From positions 13,484 through 38,251 of the forward strand of contig CAJTQA010000034.1 in the NCBI GenBank assembly GCA_910578455.1: DNA of 24,768 nt, in the 5' to 3' direction. The notes beneath the pieces are model-generated. The model did not search any database and was not told the DNA's origin. It saw only the letters and a list, made by a program, of their open reading frames with translations. This document shows, piece after piece, positions 1 through 7,929 of this stretch; the stretch's first letter is position 1, and every line of letters starts with the position of its first letter. This DNA comes from an uncultured Dorea sp. GTDB lineage: Bacteria; Bacillota; Clostridia; Lachnospirales; Lachnospiraceae. Both the position numbers and the translations under genes were made by a program.

Positions 1-1
1 G

Positions 2-643
2 AGCCTTCCAAGGCGGAGCAGGTATTACCACAGCCAGATTGACATGGAGCTATTGCTGAGCGGCGCCAGCTACCCGGAACTGCCGGACAGTTATGTTATC
101 TTTATCTGCGACTATGACCCGTGTGGAAAAGAGAAATATAAGTATACGTTTAGAAACTGCTGTGAAGAGGTATCTTCGCTGGCATTGGAGGACGGGAGCT
201 GCACGATTTATTTAAGCACATGCGGGAAAAACGACAGGGAAGTTCCGGAGGAGCTGGTGAAATTCCTGAGATATGTGAAGGCAGACCTTGCAGGCAGTAC
301 GGCAGATTTTGAGGATGAATTCGTGAGAAGGCTCCAGGAGGCTGTGAGGAAAGTCAAGGAAAGCCGTGAGATGGAGGAACGCTATATGTTGTTGGAAGAA
401 CTGCTGAAAACCGAGAGAAATGAAGGCCGGCTTGAAGGACTGGCGGAAGGAAAACTTGAAGGCATGGCAGTGGGAAAGCTTAAAGGAAAGCTGGAAACTG
501 TGTTGGAGGATTTTGGCGCTTTGCCGGCTGAACTGAGCAGCCGGATTGAGAGTGAGACAGATATGGGAATCCTTGAGTCATGGCTCAAGGCAGCGAGAGA
601 GGCGGAATCCATGGAAGAATTTATTGAGGGAATGCGTCAGTAG
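2..643 (+). CDS. Rpn-family / PD-(D/E)XK transposase-like protein, C-terminal part (5' end outside window)
   Basis: The frame is open from base 2, and the residues before the first ATG (44) read RRSRYYHSQIDMELLLSG, a continuation of the protein rather than a leader. The gene therefore starts left of the window. The visible part matches my memory of the Rpn (recombination-promoting nuclease) / PD-(D/E)XK transposase-like family: the ELPDSYVIFICDYDP stretch, a YTFRNCCEE segment, then a long charged helix ending in Gly/Lys/Glu repeats (EGRLEGLAEGKLEGMAVGKLKG-like) and a short acidic tail. The catalytic core would lie upstream and is not visible, so activity cannot be judged. These genes are abundant and scattered in Lachnospiraceae. 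A C-terminal fragment of a related gene lies at 22578-22805. Confidence 0.82.
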   Translation, partial: SLPRRSRYYHSQIDMELLLSGASYPELPDSYVIFICDYDPCGKEKYKYTFRNCCEEVSSLALEDGSCTIYLSTCGKNDREVPEELVKFLRYVKADLAGSTADFEDEFVRRLQEAVRKVKESREMEERYMLLEELLKTERNEGRLEGLAEGKLEGMAVGKLKGKLETVLEDFGALPAELSSRIESETDMGILESWLKAAREAESMEEFIEGMRQ

Positions 644-745
644 CACAGTGGATGTTTAATCTGTTGTGCATATCTATATTTTCGATGGCAGACACTTAAG
701 TCTTAGGGGTCTGTATTCTAAATGATGATGTAAACAAATTCAACA

Positions 746-760
746 TGTCCGGTTCGGACA
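746..760. promoter_or_regulatory. 15-base perfect dyad upstream of small membrane protein gene
   Basis: TGTCCG-GTT-CGGACA, with 6-base perfect arms, sits about 95 bases before the start at 855. A second dyad, TGGTTTT-ATA-AAAACCA, lies at 791-807. Either could be an operator; the second could also be a weak hairpin. No regulator is identifiable. Confidence 0.35.
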
Positions 761-854
761 ATTTCACAATGAGAAAGTGCGGGGGAATCCTGGTTTTATA
801 AAAACCATATATTACGTGTGGTAAATTAATTGTATTAAAAAAGAAAGGCGCAAA

Positions 855-1133
855 ATGAAAAAATATAGTTCTATATACATTTGGAGCATAACAGTATTAA
901 TACATAGTTTAGTATGCTTTTCGGGTGTTTCAGTGACAATGCTCGGAATTGCGTCTTTATATATTATAGTTATGGTCTCTTTGCTGATTGTAAGGGAAGT
1001 GTGGAAAAATCCGCTTGTGGGATTTGATAAGCTGGTTTTTATTTGTATTTTGCATATGACTTTGCTTTTCTTTGATCTGTTCGCTTTTTTCTTTTCACTA
1101 AGCTTGCATACAGGAAACTTTCACAGCAGTTAA
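855..1133 (+). CDS. small hypothetical membrane protein (92 aa)
   Basis: Start ATG at 855 is preceded by AGAAAGG at a suitable distance. The protein is almost entirely hydrophobic, with about three membrane segments: residues ~8-24 (IWSITVLIHSLVCFSG), ~28-46 (VTMLGIASLYIIVMVSLLIV) and ~60-82 (LVFICILHMTLLFFDLFAFFF). A short polar, basic loop (REVWKNPLVGFDK) separates the second and third. There is no signal-peptidase site or catalytic motif that I can recognise. It stands alone between the Rpn-like gene and the CobW pair, with about 210 bases upstream that contain two dyads, so it may have its own regulation. Family unknown; the coding call rests on the ribosome site, codon use and coherent topology. 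Confidence 0.6.
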   Translation: MKKYSSIYIWSITVLIHSLVCFSGVSVTMLGIASLYIIVMVSLLIVREVWKNPLVGFDKLVFICILHMTLLFFDLFAFFFSLSLHTGNFHSS

Positions 1134-1239
1134 AAATCATATGTTAAAGACCGAAAAAATATGATAATATAAATCTCGGAGAAATCTTCATACAGCAAAA
1201 GACAAAGAAACCATATGATTATAGAAAAGAGGTATCATT

Positions 1240-2325
1240 ATGACGAAAGTAGATATAATCTCCGGATTCCTCGGAGCAGGAAAGACGACCTTTATCCGGC
1301 GGCTCATAGAGCAGGTGTTTGAAGGCGAGAAACTCGTGCTGATTGAGAATGAGTTCGGTGAGATTGGTATTGACGGCGGATTTTTAAAGGATGCGGGAAT
1401 CGAAGTTACTGAGATGAATTCCGGATGCATCTGCTGCACGCTGGTTGGTGATTTCAGCAAAGCGCTTAAGAAGGTCATCGAGGAGTACCAGCCGGATCGG
1501 GTGATTATTGAGCCTTCCGGTGTTGGGAAACTTTCGGATGTGGCAAGGGCAGTCGAGGATGTAAAGGAAGATGCAGATATCGAGATTACCGGGAGAGTCA
1601 CTGTGGTTGACGGGAAAAAGGCAAAGATGTACATGAAGAACTTTGGTGAGTTTTTTGAAGACCAGGTGGAGCATGCATCTGTTATTGTCGTCAGCCGTAC
1701 ACAGATGATGAGCGGTGAGAAGGTGGAGGAGTGCGTGCATATGCTCCGGGAGAAGAATAAAGAGGCGGCAATTATCTCAACACCGTGGGAAGAACTTGGG
1801 AAAGAGGCGATCATGCGCGCGCTGGAGCACAGTGCAGAATTAAATGACCTGCTGGAGCATCAGTGCTGCGGCCATGCCCATAACCATCATGGCCACGATG
1901 GCTGCTGCGGTGCTGCTCACCATCATCACGAGCATGAGGACTGCTGCGGTGCTGCCCACCATCACCACGGCCATGATCACGATGGCTGCTGCGGTCATGA
2001 CAGCCATGAGCACCATGAAGGGCACCATCATCACGGGCACCACCATGCCGACGATGTGTTTACAAGCTGGGGCAGGGAGACTGCCCACAAATATACGGAT
2101 GAAGAACTGGACTATCTGGTAAAGGCGCTGTCGGAAACGGATGCTTACGGCACGATTCTCCGCTCAAAAGGAATCGTTCCGATGTCGGACGGCAGCTGGA
2201 GGCAGTTCGACCTTGTTCCGGAGGAGCATGAGGTGAGAGAAGGGCAGGCTGATTATACAGGGCGCGTCTGCGTGATCGGAACTGACCTGAAGGAAGAGGA
2301 GCTTTTGAAATTGTTCCATATTTAA
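1240..2325 (+). CDS. CobW/COG0523 G3E-family GTPase with His/Cys-rich metal-binding insert
   Basis: 361 residues of the G3E GTPase family, whose members use GTP hydrolysis to deliver metals such as zinc to client proteins. Walker A is GFLGAGKTT (9-17), followed by ENEFGEIGID (36-45) and the family's CxCC metal motif as CICC (63-66). The Walker B region is IIEPSG (89-94). The usual NKxD guanine motif is degenerate (VSRTQ, 151-155). Residues 207-269 are extraordinary: 28 His and 8 Cys in 63 residues, arranged as repeats of CCG-AAHHHH and HGHD blocks. A CobW C-terminal domain follows (271-361; GTILRSKGIVP). The ribosome site AGAGG precedes ATG 1240. The next gene, 24 bases on, encodes a second GTPase of the family, so the two are probably co-transcribed. 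Zinc homeostasis is the likeliest role, but metal identity is inferred. Confidence 0.93.
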   Translation: MTKVDIISGFLGAGKTTFIRRLIEQVFEGEKLVLIENEFGEIGIDGGFLKDAGIEVTEMNSGCICCTLVGDFSKALKKVIEEYQPDRVIIEPSGVGKLSDVARAVEDVKEDADIEITGRVTVVDGKKAKMYMKNFGEFFEDQVEHASVIVVSRTQMMSGEKVEECVHMLREKNKEAAIISTPWEELGKEAIMRALEHSAELNDLLEHQCCGHAHNHHGHDGCCGAAHHHHEHEDCCGAAHHHHGHDHDGCCGHDSHEHHEGHHHHGHHHADDVFTSWGRETAHKYTDEELDYLVKALSETDAYGTILRSKGIVPMSDGSWRQFDLVPEEHEVREGQADYTGRVCVIGTDLKEEELLKLFHI

Positions 2326-2349
2326 TTTGATTCAGCGGAGGTCATTGTT

Positions 2350-3303
2350 ATGTTTGGACAGGCACCAATACCGGTTTTTATAGTAACCGGATTTTTGGAC
2401 AGCGGAAAAACGACTCTAGTCAAAGAGACCCTTATGGAGCAGGAGTGGATTGAGCCGGGGCTTACGCTCTTGATTCGCTGCGAGGAGGGAGAGGAAGAAT
2501 ACGAGAGGGAATATCTGGATGCAAAAGATATAACGCTTTTAGAAATAGAAGAACCCGGGCAGCTAAATGCGGAATTTTTCAAGAATTGTGAGAAAAATTA
2601 TCATCCGGCGCAGGTAGTGGTCGAGTATAACGGCATGTGGAAACTTACAGAACTGCTTTCCATCAAGTATCCGAGGAACTGGGAGCTCCAGGGAGTGTAT
2701 TCCACAGTGGACGCGACGACGCTTGATATGTATCTTACCAATATGCGGAACATGCTTATGGAGCAGCTTGCGGAGTCGGAGCTTATTGTAGTGAACCGCT
2801 GCGCGCCGGAGGCAGACCGTTCCGGATTTCGGAGGGCGCTTAAAGTGCAGAATCCCATGGCGCAGCTTATTTTTGAAACTCCCGAGGGGAAGATCATACA
2901 GCCCTCCAAAGAAGATTTGCCTTATGATGTAACGAAGGACAGGATTGTGATTGCGGATGAGGACTTCGGAATCTGGTACGTGGACGCATACGACCACCCG
3001 GAGCTGTATCTCCATAAAGAAATTGAATTTACCGCACAAGTCTTCCGCCCGAAGGGGATGTCGGAGGATATGTTCGTGCCGGTAAGGAAAATCATGACAT
3101 GCTGCGCGGAGGATATCCGTTTTTACGGGTATCCCTGCCGCCTGCCGGGCAAACAGGAAATCCGGCGGCATCAGTGGATGCGTGTCAAGGCGAAGTTCGG
3201 TTATGAGGCGGTGGCATCCTTTGGCAGCAAGCAGCCGGTGCTCTATCTGATCCAGATGGAGCCGGCGGAGAAACCGGCGGAAGAAATCGTATACTTGGGA
3301 TAA
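2350..3303 (+). CDS. divergent CobW-type GTPase fused to a DUF1980/TIGR03943-like C-terminal domain
   Basis: 317 residues. The N-terminal half is a G3E-type P-loop GTPase: GFLDSGKTT (14-22), VVVEYNGMW (89-97) in place of the Walker B EPSG, and VVNRC (147-151) at the NKxD position. It lacks the CxCC motif of its neighbour. Residues ~222-302 do not look like a CobW C-terminal domain. They read KEIEFTAQVFRPKG, then MFVPVRKIMTCCAEDIRFYG (241-260) and HQWMRVKAKF (274-283). This resembles the C-terminal domain of DUF1980/TIGR03943 (YcgQ) proteins, which accompany YcgR-type permeases, including the paired Cys (251-252). A good GGAGG lies 8 bases before the ATG. Co-transcription with the upstream His-rich GTPase suggests a shared metal-trafficking role. 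The domain match is from memory and needs a profile search. Confidence 0.82.
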   Translation: MFGQAPIPVFIVTGFLDSGKTTLVKETLMEQEWIEPGLTLLIRCEEGEEEYEREYLDAKDITLLEIEEPGQLNAEFFKNCEKNYHPAQVVVEYNGMWKLTELLSIKYPRNWELQGVYSTVDATTLDMYLTNMRNMLMEQLAESELIVVNRCAPEADRSGFRRALKVQNPMAQLIFETPEGKIIQPSKEDLPYDVTKDRIVIADEDFGIWYVDAYDHPELYLHKEIEFTAQVFRPKGMSEDMFVPVRKIMTCCAEDIRFYGYPCRLPGKQEIRRHQWMRVKAKFGYEAVASFGSKQPVLYLIQMEPAEKPAEEIVYLG

Positions 3304-3309
3304 AGATAA

Positions 3310-3332
3310 TGGCGGGGAGCATATCCCCGCCA
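3310..3332. terminator. hairpin between convergent genes
   Basis: TGGCGGGGA-GCATA-TCCCCGCCA forms a 9-bp perfect GC-rich stem between the convergent GTPase operon and the EamA gene. The following sequence is AT-rich rather than a clean T-run, so it is a plausible but not canonical bidirectional terminator. Confidence 0.6.
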
Positions 3333-3348
3333 AATATATTCAGTGCGT

Positions 3349-4212
3349 TTATTCAGTTGTTTTCAGGGAAGAATACATGGCGACGCCCAGAATTACAGCG
3401 CCGCCCACAAGCTCCCGGACGCTTGGAACCTCCCCAAGAAACAGCAGCGCGTAGACAATCCCGTAGACTGTCTCCATACCGGATATGATTCCGGCAGTCT
3501 GTGCCCGGACATTTTTTTGCGCGGACACATACAGGGAGTAGGCAAATGCAGTACAGATGAATCCCACAAACGCGACCCCGGCGATATCTTGCGCCTGCCA
3601 GCTTGCCTTTACGATGAAAAGCGCAGGGAGGAGCACCACGGCGGCGGTTCCCTGCTCGTACAGGCAGATGATCCGCCCCGCATATCGGGCGGAAAAATAT
3701 CGGTTGGCAAGGGTCATGACCGCATAGGTAAAGCTGCAGAGCATCCCCCAGATAATCCCCACGGTCGTATTATTTTCCATGGAAAACTCAGGGATGGTGA
3801 TAAGAACACCGATAAACAGGACGGCAGCGGTAAATATGCTCTGTTTTTTCAGCTTTTCATGGAATACGAAAGGCTCTATAAAAGTCAGGAATAACGGGAA
3901 GGTGGAAAATGTAATGGTTCCGATTGCCACGGAGGACACTTGTATTGACTGGAAAAATGTAGTCCAGTGGACGGCCATGACGATTCCTGTCATGACGATC
4001 AGTCCGTAATCCTTTCTGGAGCTCAGTTTCAGAGAGTCCTTTTTTACGACAGCGATGAGAAATAAGAGCAGGGAAGAACAGACAACCCTTCCCAGAGCCA
4101 CCATGACCGCCGAAACTTTAACAAACTGTGCCACGACGCCTGAAAGTCCAAAGAGCATCACGGCGATGTGGAGAAATAAGATGTTTTTATTAAATGTATG
4201 TTTTGTATTCAT
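3349..4212 (-). CDS. EamA/DMT-superfamily transporter
   Basis: 287 residues, the usual length for a ten-helix drug/metabolite transporter with two EamA repeats (about 10-140 and 150-285). Visible features are a first helix ILFLHIAVMLFGLSGVVAQF, the first-repeat signature ALGRVVCSSLLLFLI, then MAVHWTTFFQSIQVSSVAIG and TFSTFPLFLTFIEPF. The second repeat contains GMLCSFTYAVMTLANRYFS and ends GGAVILGVAMYSSL. Members export or import small metabolites or amino acids at the cytoplasmic membrane; the substrate cannot be told. On the reverse strand GGAGG lies about 12 bases before the ATG, rather far, so the start is slightly uncertain. It has its own promoter (4295-4322) and faces the CobW pair across a shared hairpin. 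Confidence 0.9.
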   Translation of the reverse strand: MNTKHTFNKNILFLHIAVMLFGLSGVVAQFVKVSAVMVALGRVVCSSLLLFLIAVVKKDSLKLSSRKDYGLIVMTGIVMAVHWTTFFQSIQVSSVAIGTITFSTFPLFLTFIEPFVFHEKLKKQSIFTAAVLFIGVLITIPEFSMENNTTVGIIWGMLCSFTYAVMTLANRYFSARYAGRIICLYEQGTAAVVLLPALFIVKASWQAQDIAGVAFVGFICTAFAYSLYVSAQKNVRAQTAGIISGMETVYGIVYALLFLGEVPSVRELVGGAVILGVAMYSSLKTTE

Positions 4213-4294
4213 AGGTATGTAAATCCTCCATGTGTAAATTTCGGAAACGTTACTGTGCAGCCAGGAAAGCGGGCAGAGACTGTACTAATATCAT

Positions 4295-4322
4295 ATTATA
4301 GATTGCAAAATTAAAAAGTCAA
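4295..4322 (-). promoter_or_regulatory. sigma-A promoter of EamA gene
   Basis: On the reverse strand, -35 TTGACT (4322-4317), a 16-base spacer and -10 TATAAT (4300-4295), about 80 bases before the EamA start. Both hexamers are near consensus. Confidence 0.75.
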
Positions 4323-4367
4323 TATTTAATCGAGGCGCCGATGCATATAAAAAAAATCGAAGTTCTT

Positions 4368-4396
4368 GTGACAAAGCTATAATTTAAGGGTATAAT
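4368..4396 (+). promoter_or_regulatory. probable sigma-A promoter of the 4477 gene
   Basis: GTGACA (4368-4373), 17-base spacer, perfect TATAAT (4391-4396), about 80 bases before the start at 4477. Confidence 0.6.
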
Positions 4397-4476
4397 AAAA
4401 ATGTTCCTATAAAAAGTATTGCGGCAGCACATGAGGTGTCTGCGGCTGTGGAGAGATGTTAAGGTAAGGAGAGATT

Positions 4477-5493
4477 ATGAGAAAAGAGGCGGCATTGGAG
4501 CAATGGGGCGCGCTGTATGAGGCGGCAGCCAGAATAAAAGATCTAAAACCATGGGAAAAGTTTTGGGATATGGATATGATAGGCGTACAGAACGGAGAAG
4601 AAGAAGACACGGTATTTTTCAGCGTTCTCGGCAAAGGCGGGGAGTGCTATGGGATTGCGGTCTACGAAGGATATGAAGGGCTGAATACATACATGATGCT
4701 CGCAATGCAAAAGAACCTGAACCTTTCGCCGGAGTATGCGATGTTCAATCAGAAAAACCTTACCTGTTATTGGGGAAACCGTGATGAGCTGACGAATAAG
4801 CAGAGAGCGGTTATAAAAGATTTGGGATATAAGTACAGAGGAAAGAACCAATGGCTGTATTTTATATCTTATGAGCCGGGGTACTGGCCGTTTAACATGG
4901 ACGAGGAAGAAGTTGTGCGGATGACGGAGCATATGCGGGATCTGGAAAAGGCATTGCAATGCTACGATGAGTCGGGCGCAGATGTAGATTTTGAAAGTGG
5001 AAACATGTTTCTTTTAACGTTTGGTAAGGATAAAAAGACCTGGGATTGTGGAGAAGTGCCTCTGCCATTTACCTGTTTTCAGTGCGGACATCTTATCATA
5101 AATGATGAAGAGCTGCTTTCGGATTTGGCGAAGATGCCTGGATGCAGTGCTGTTTTGGAGGCAGGGGTTCTGCCTATGGGCGCATCTATAGCAGATAAAC
5201 AATATGACCGTCCGTCCAATCCAATGCTGACTTTGCTGGGAGATGCAGAGTCGGGAATCATGTTGAAATTCGAGATGACGGAGCCGGAAGATGATGCGGT
5301 GGCGCTGCTTGCGGAAATAACCATAGCTTTTATACTGGAATATGGCTCTCCGAAAGAAATCCGGGTGTCCAATGTGATTGTTGAAAGCGGTCTCAGGCAG
5401 ATATGCGATGTGTGTAAGATTAAACTGCGCCGGGTGAAACAGCTGAGAGGGCTGGAGACTTTCGTGCAGGAAATGAAAAGATTTAGAGATTAA
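4477..5493 (+). CDS. hypothetical protein, DUF7309/DUF6930-like
   Basis: 338 soluble residues with no signal peptide or membrane segment. The N-terminus carries a recognisable block, LKPWEKFWDMDMIGVQN (about 23-39), followed by FFSVLGKGGECYGIAVYEG. I associate this with the uncharacterised DUF7309 (N-terminal) and DUF6930 (C-terminal) pairing; that assignment is from memory. The middle contains FQCGHLIINDEELLSDL and the C-terminal part contains IRVSNVIVESGLRQICDVCK. No catalytic residues can be named and no function is known to me. TAAGGAGAG precedes ATG 4477. It is transcribed alone or with the following small gene; codon use resembles its neighbours. Confidence 0.8.
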   Translation: MRKEAALEQWGALYEAAARIKDLKPWEKFWDMDMIGVQNGEEEDTVFFSVLGKGGECYGIAVYEGYEGLNTYMMLAMQKNLNLSPEYAMFNQKNLTCYWGNRDELTNKQRAVIKDLGYKYRGKNQWLYFISYEPGYWPFNMDEEEVVRMTEHMRDLEKALQCYDESGADVDFESGNMFLLTFGKDKKTWDCGEVPLPFTCFQCGHLIINDEELLSDLAKMPGCSAVLEAGVLPMGASIADKQYDRPSNPMLTLLGDAESGIMLKFEMTEPEDDAVALLAEITIAFILEYGSPKEIRVSNVIVESGLRQICDVCKIKLRRVKQLRGLETFVQEMKRFRD

Positions 5494-5558
5494 AAATTTT
5501 TTAAAAAATTTGTCACAAAACGGACGTTTTATTCGTTATATATAGTAGAAGGATTTTG

Positions 5559-5891
5559 ATGCGGGGGGATAAAATGTTCGGGAAGAGATGCTTGATTCAG
5601 ACAGATTCGCCGGAGCTTGCCCGGAAGATAAAATACATGCTTAACAGACAGCAGATTTCATATGAAGAGAAGGTAAAGGACAGCCTGAGCGCAGAGCAGC
5701 TTATGGCGCGGGTGCTGTCCGGCGGGGAGGAGTGCGCGGACAGCGGACAAGTCCGGCATATATCTCTCTACATACATAAGCGTGACGCCAAACAGGCGGA
5801 GGAGCTTGTAAGGACGGTAAAGAAAAATCTGTGGGTGAAAAATTTCATGAGTTTCAGGGAGAGGCAGAAAAGCGCGTTTAGATATGTTTGA
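5559..5891 (+). CDS. small hypothetical protein (~110 aa), possibly DUF2007-like
   Basis: A soluble, basic protein beginning MRGDKMFGKRCLIQTDSPEL. Two starts are credible: ATG 5559 behind AGAAGG, or ATG 5574 behind a GGGGGG run; I prefer 5559. The layout (a short beta strand, then PELARKIKYMLNRQQISYEEKV, then HISLYIHKRDAKQAEELVRTV) resembles the ferredoxin-like fold of small DUF2007-type proteins, in which a strand-helix-strand is followed by a residue block that modifies index positions. No signature is strong enough to claim membership. It lies 63 bases after the DUF7309-like gene and 26 bases before the AAA-ATPase-like gene, so it may sit in a short operon with either. Confidence 0.6.
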   Translation: MRGDKMFGKRCLIQTDSPELARKIKYMLNRQQISYEEKVKDSLSAEQLMARVLSGGEECADSGQVRHISLYIHKRDAKQAEELVRTVKKNLWVKNFMSFRERQKSAFRYV

Positions 5892-5917
5892 ACTTACGGG
5901 GAAAGGGGTAGCAGTAT

Positions 5918-7504
5918 ATGGGTATTTATCTGAATCCGCCGTCGGACGGTTTCAAGGCAATCTTGAAAAGAGGGATGTATGTAGATAAATCTGAACTGAT
6001 TGCTTATACCAACAGTGTGATGGAGAGTGACAGGATGCTGACTTGTTTCAGCCGTCCAAGGCGTTTCGGAAAGTCGTTTTCTGCAAGGATGCTTTCCGCA
6101 TATTATTCCAGAGAAGGTGATTCGGAATGTTTGTTTGAAGATCTTAAGATCGCACGTGATAAAAATGGCAGTTTTCATGAATATTTGAATCAATATGATG
6201 TGTTGTTTTTGGATATTTCATCATTTATTTCAACGGCAGAAGTTATTGAAGAGACGGTTAATGATATACAGAAGGATGTAATCGAAGAGCTAAAGGAGAC
6301 TTTTCCGGGCTGCATTAAGGATGATGTAAGGGCACTGTCGAAAGCGCTTTTACAGGTCTGTGCAAAGACAGGAAAGAAGTTTTTCATAATTATTGATGAA
6401 TGGGATGCATTGTTCCGCGAGGCGAAAACGAATGAAAAGGTACAGCATGCGTATATCCAATTACTGCGGAGTCTGTTCAAAAGCAGTCAGACGGCGCAGA
6501 TGGTCGGGGGAGCCTATATGGCAGGCATTTTGCCGATTAAAAAGTACGGAACGCAGTCTGCGCTGACGGATTTTTGCGAATTTACTATGCTGGAGCCGGG
6601 GCCGCTGGCAGAGCTTGCAGGCTTTACAGAACAGGAAGTCAGAAACTTATGCGGTGAGTATGGGCTTGATTTTGCAAAGGCCCGCAGATGGTACGACGGA
6701 TATTACTTTGATAATACCAGACACATTTATAATCCCAAATCTATCATGGAGGCAGTGATCAATCAGAAATTCAGCAATTACTGGACACAGACAGAAACTT
6801 ATGAATCGCTCAGAGCCTACATTGACTTGAATTTTGACGGGCTCAAAGACGCTATTGTGGATATGCTCGGCGGACAGCGGCTTAGGATTGATACAGGAAC
6901 ATTTCAGAATGATATGACATCTATGAGCAGCAGAGACGATGTGTTTACGCTGCTTGTCCATCTGGGCTACCTTGCGTATGACAGCGGCAGGAAAGAAGTT
7001 TATATCCCGAATGAGGAAGTGCGGGAGGAATTTATCCGGGCAGTGAAAAACGGCAGGCGGCAGGAGCTTGTGAAAGCAGTCAGGCGTTCTGACAGGCTGC
7101 TGGACGCGACACTTCAGATGGATGCAGATGTTGTTGCGGAGATATTGGAAGAAGTGCATGGATTGAATACATCTCCTCAGAATTATAATAATGAGCAGGC
7201 ACTCCGCTCAGTAGTTGTTATGGCGTATCTAAGCTGCATCGACCATTATCTGAAATTTGAAGAGCTGGCAAGCGGAAAAGGATACTCGGATCTGCTTTTT
7301 GTGCCTGATAAGACTTCAGGAAAACCAGCGCTGATTGTTGAATTGAAATGGGATAAAAGTGCAAAAAGCGCTGTCGAACAGATTAAACAAAGAGATTATA
7401 CACAGTTTGCTAGGCAGTTTGGTTATGAAGGAGAGATTTTGCTGATCGGCATTAATTATAGTACCAAAACAAAGAAACATAGCTGTAAGATTGAAAAAAT
7501 GTAG
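5918..7504 (+). CDS. AAA-ATPase-like / PD-(D/E)XK nuclease domain protein
   Basis: 528 residues, full length for the family that joins an AAA-ATPase-like domain (PF09820 type) to a C-terminal PD-(D/E)XK domain (DUF1703/PF08011 type). The N-terminus is typical: MGIYLNPPSDGFKAIL, YVDKSELI, then the nucleotide-binding SRPRRFGKS (45-53). The Walker B-like site is IIIDEWDALF around residues 156-165. Near the C-terminus, GYSDLLFVPD (about 455-464) and ALIVELKWD (about 470-478) provide the D...ExK nuclease residues. The biological role of this widespread family is unsettled; it is abundant and often duplicated in gut anaerobes. GGGGAAAGGGG lies upstream of ATG 5918. A strong hairpin terminator follows at 7541-7589. 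All key motifs are intact, so it is probably functional. Confidence 0.92.
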   Translation: MGIYLNPPSDGFKAILKRGMYVDKSELIAYTNSVMESDRMLTCFSRPRRFGKSFSARMLSAYYSREGDSECLFEDLKIARDKNGSFHEYLNQYDVLFLDISSFISTAEVIEETVNDIQKDVIEELKETFPGCIKDDVRALSKALLQVCAKTGKKFFIIIDEWDALFREAKTNEKVQHAYIQLLRSLFKSSQTAQMVGGAYMAGILPIKKYGTQSALTDFCEFTMLEPGPLAELAGFTEQEVRNLCGEYGLDFAKARRWYDGYYFDNTRHIYNPKSIMEAVINQKFSNYWTQTETYESLRAYIDLNFDGLKDAIVDMLGGQRLRIDTGTFQNDMTSMSSRDDVFTLLVHLGYLAYDSGRKEVYIPNEEVREEFIRAVKNGRRQELVKAVRRSDRLLDATLQMDADVVAEILEEVHGLNTSPQNYNNEQALRSVVVMAYLSCIDHYLKFEELASGKGYSDLLFVPDKTSGKPALIVELKWDKSAKSAVEQIKQRDYTQFARQFGYEGEILLIGINYSTKTKKHSCKIEKM

Positions 7505-7540
7505 CTGTCCTCCGTGGATTGCTGCATGTTTATCACCGGA

Positions 7541-7589
7541 AAAAAGAGGGAATGCAGGCCGCTTTCGGCATGCATTCCCCTTTCCTTTT
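7541..7589. terminator. bidirectional rho-independent terminator
   Basis: Stem GGGAATGCA (7548-7556) pairs with TGCATTCCC (7571-7579), with an inner GCCG/CGGC stem. It is flanked by an A-run on the left and CTTTCCTTTT on the right, so it can serve both the AAA-ATPase-like gene and the leftward nagB-cupin unit. Confidence 0.85.
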
Positions 7590-7591
7590 GT

Positions 7592-7915
7592 CTAAAAAGA
7601 GACGGTAAGTTTCATCTTGAATTTTTCCTCCCCATACACTGCGTGGGGAATGTCTTTCGGCATAATCAGCGTCTCGCCTTCCGCCAGAATAAATACTTCC
7701 CCATCCACCGTAAAACGCCCGGTTCCGTCAAGGACTGTCACCATAGCGTCTCCGCCTGCTGCGTGGGTGGAGATTTCTTCATCTTTGTCGAAAGAAAACA
7801 GGGTGACGCCCATCTTGTCATTCTGCACCAGCGTCTTGCTGACTACCTGATGGGGCTGGTAGTCAATCTGGTCTTTGAGCCGGAGTTTTGCCTGTTTTTC
7901 AATATTCTTATACAT
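7592..7915 (-). CDS. cupin-domain protein
   Basis: 107 residues, a single small beta-barrel cupin. Motif 1 is represented by the ISTHAAGGDAMVTVLDGTG stretch (roughly 48-66), with a single His and no full HxH plus Glu set. Motif 2 is GETLIMPKDIPHAVYG (about 80-95), with a conserved Pro and His. Such one-domain cupins bind a metal or small sugar/acid ligand; the reaction here is unknown. It follows nagB by 14 bases on the same strand and ends at the terminator, so it is co-transcribed with nagB and may assist amino-sugar metabolism or its sensing. That link is inferred from position only. Confidence 0.85.
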   Translation of the reverse strand: MYKNIEKQAKLRLKDQIDYQPHQVVSKTLVQNDKMGVTLFSFDKDEEISTHAAGGDAMVTVLDGTGRFTVDGEVFILAEGETLIMPKDIPHAVYGEEKFKMKLTVSF

Positions 7916-7929
7916 CGTCTGGCCCTTCT

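Noticed and set aside
1840..2122. Open frames on both strands over the His-rich region of the first CobW gene
   Set aside because: Low-complexity products (Met/Val/Ala-rich) caused by repeated CAT/CAC and TGC codons; no ribosome sites.
2563..3333. 256-codon reverse frame opposite the second GTPase gene
   Set aside because: Covers a clear forward gene, has no ribosome site and no recognisable family; antisense shadow.
3343..3894. 183-codon forward frame opposite the EamA gene
   Set aside because: Polar, unlike any family, and lies fully inside an intact membrane transporter gene on the other strand.
5494..5511. Perfect 18-base A/T palindrome after the DUF7309-like gene
   Set aside because: Only A and T runs; arises easily by chance and cannot form a stable terminator.
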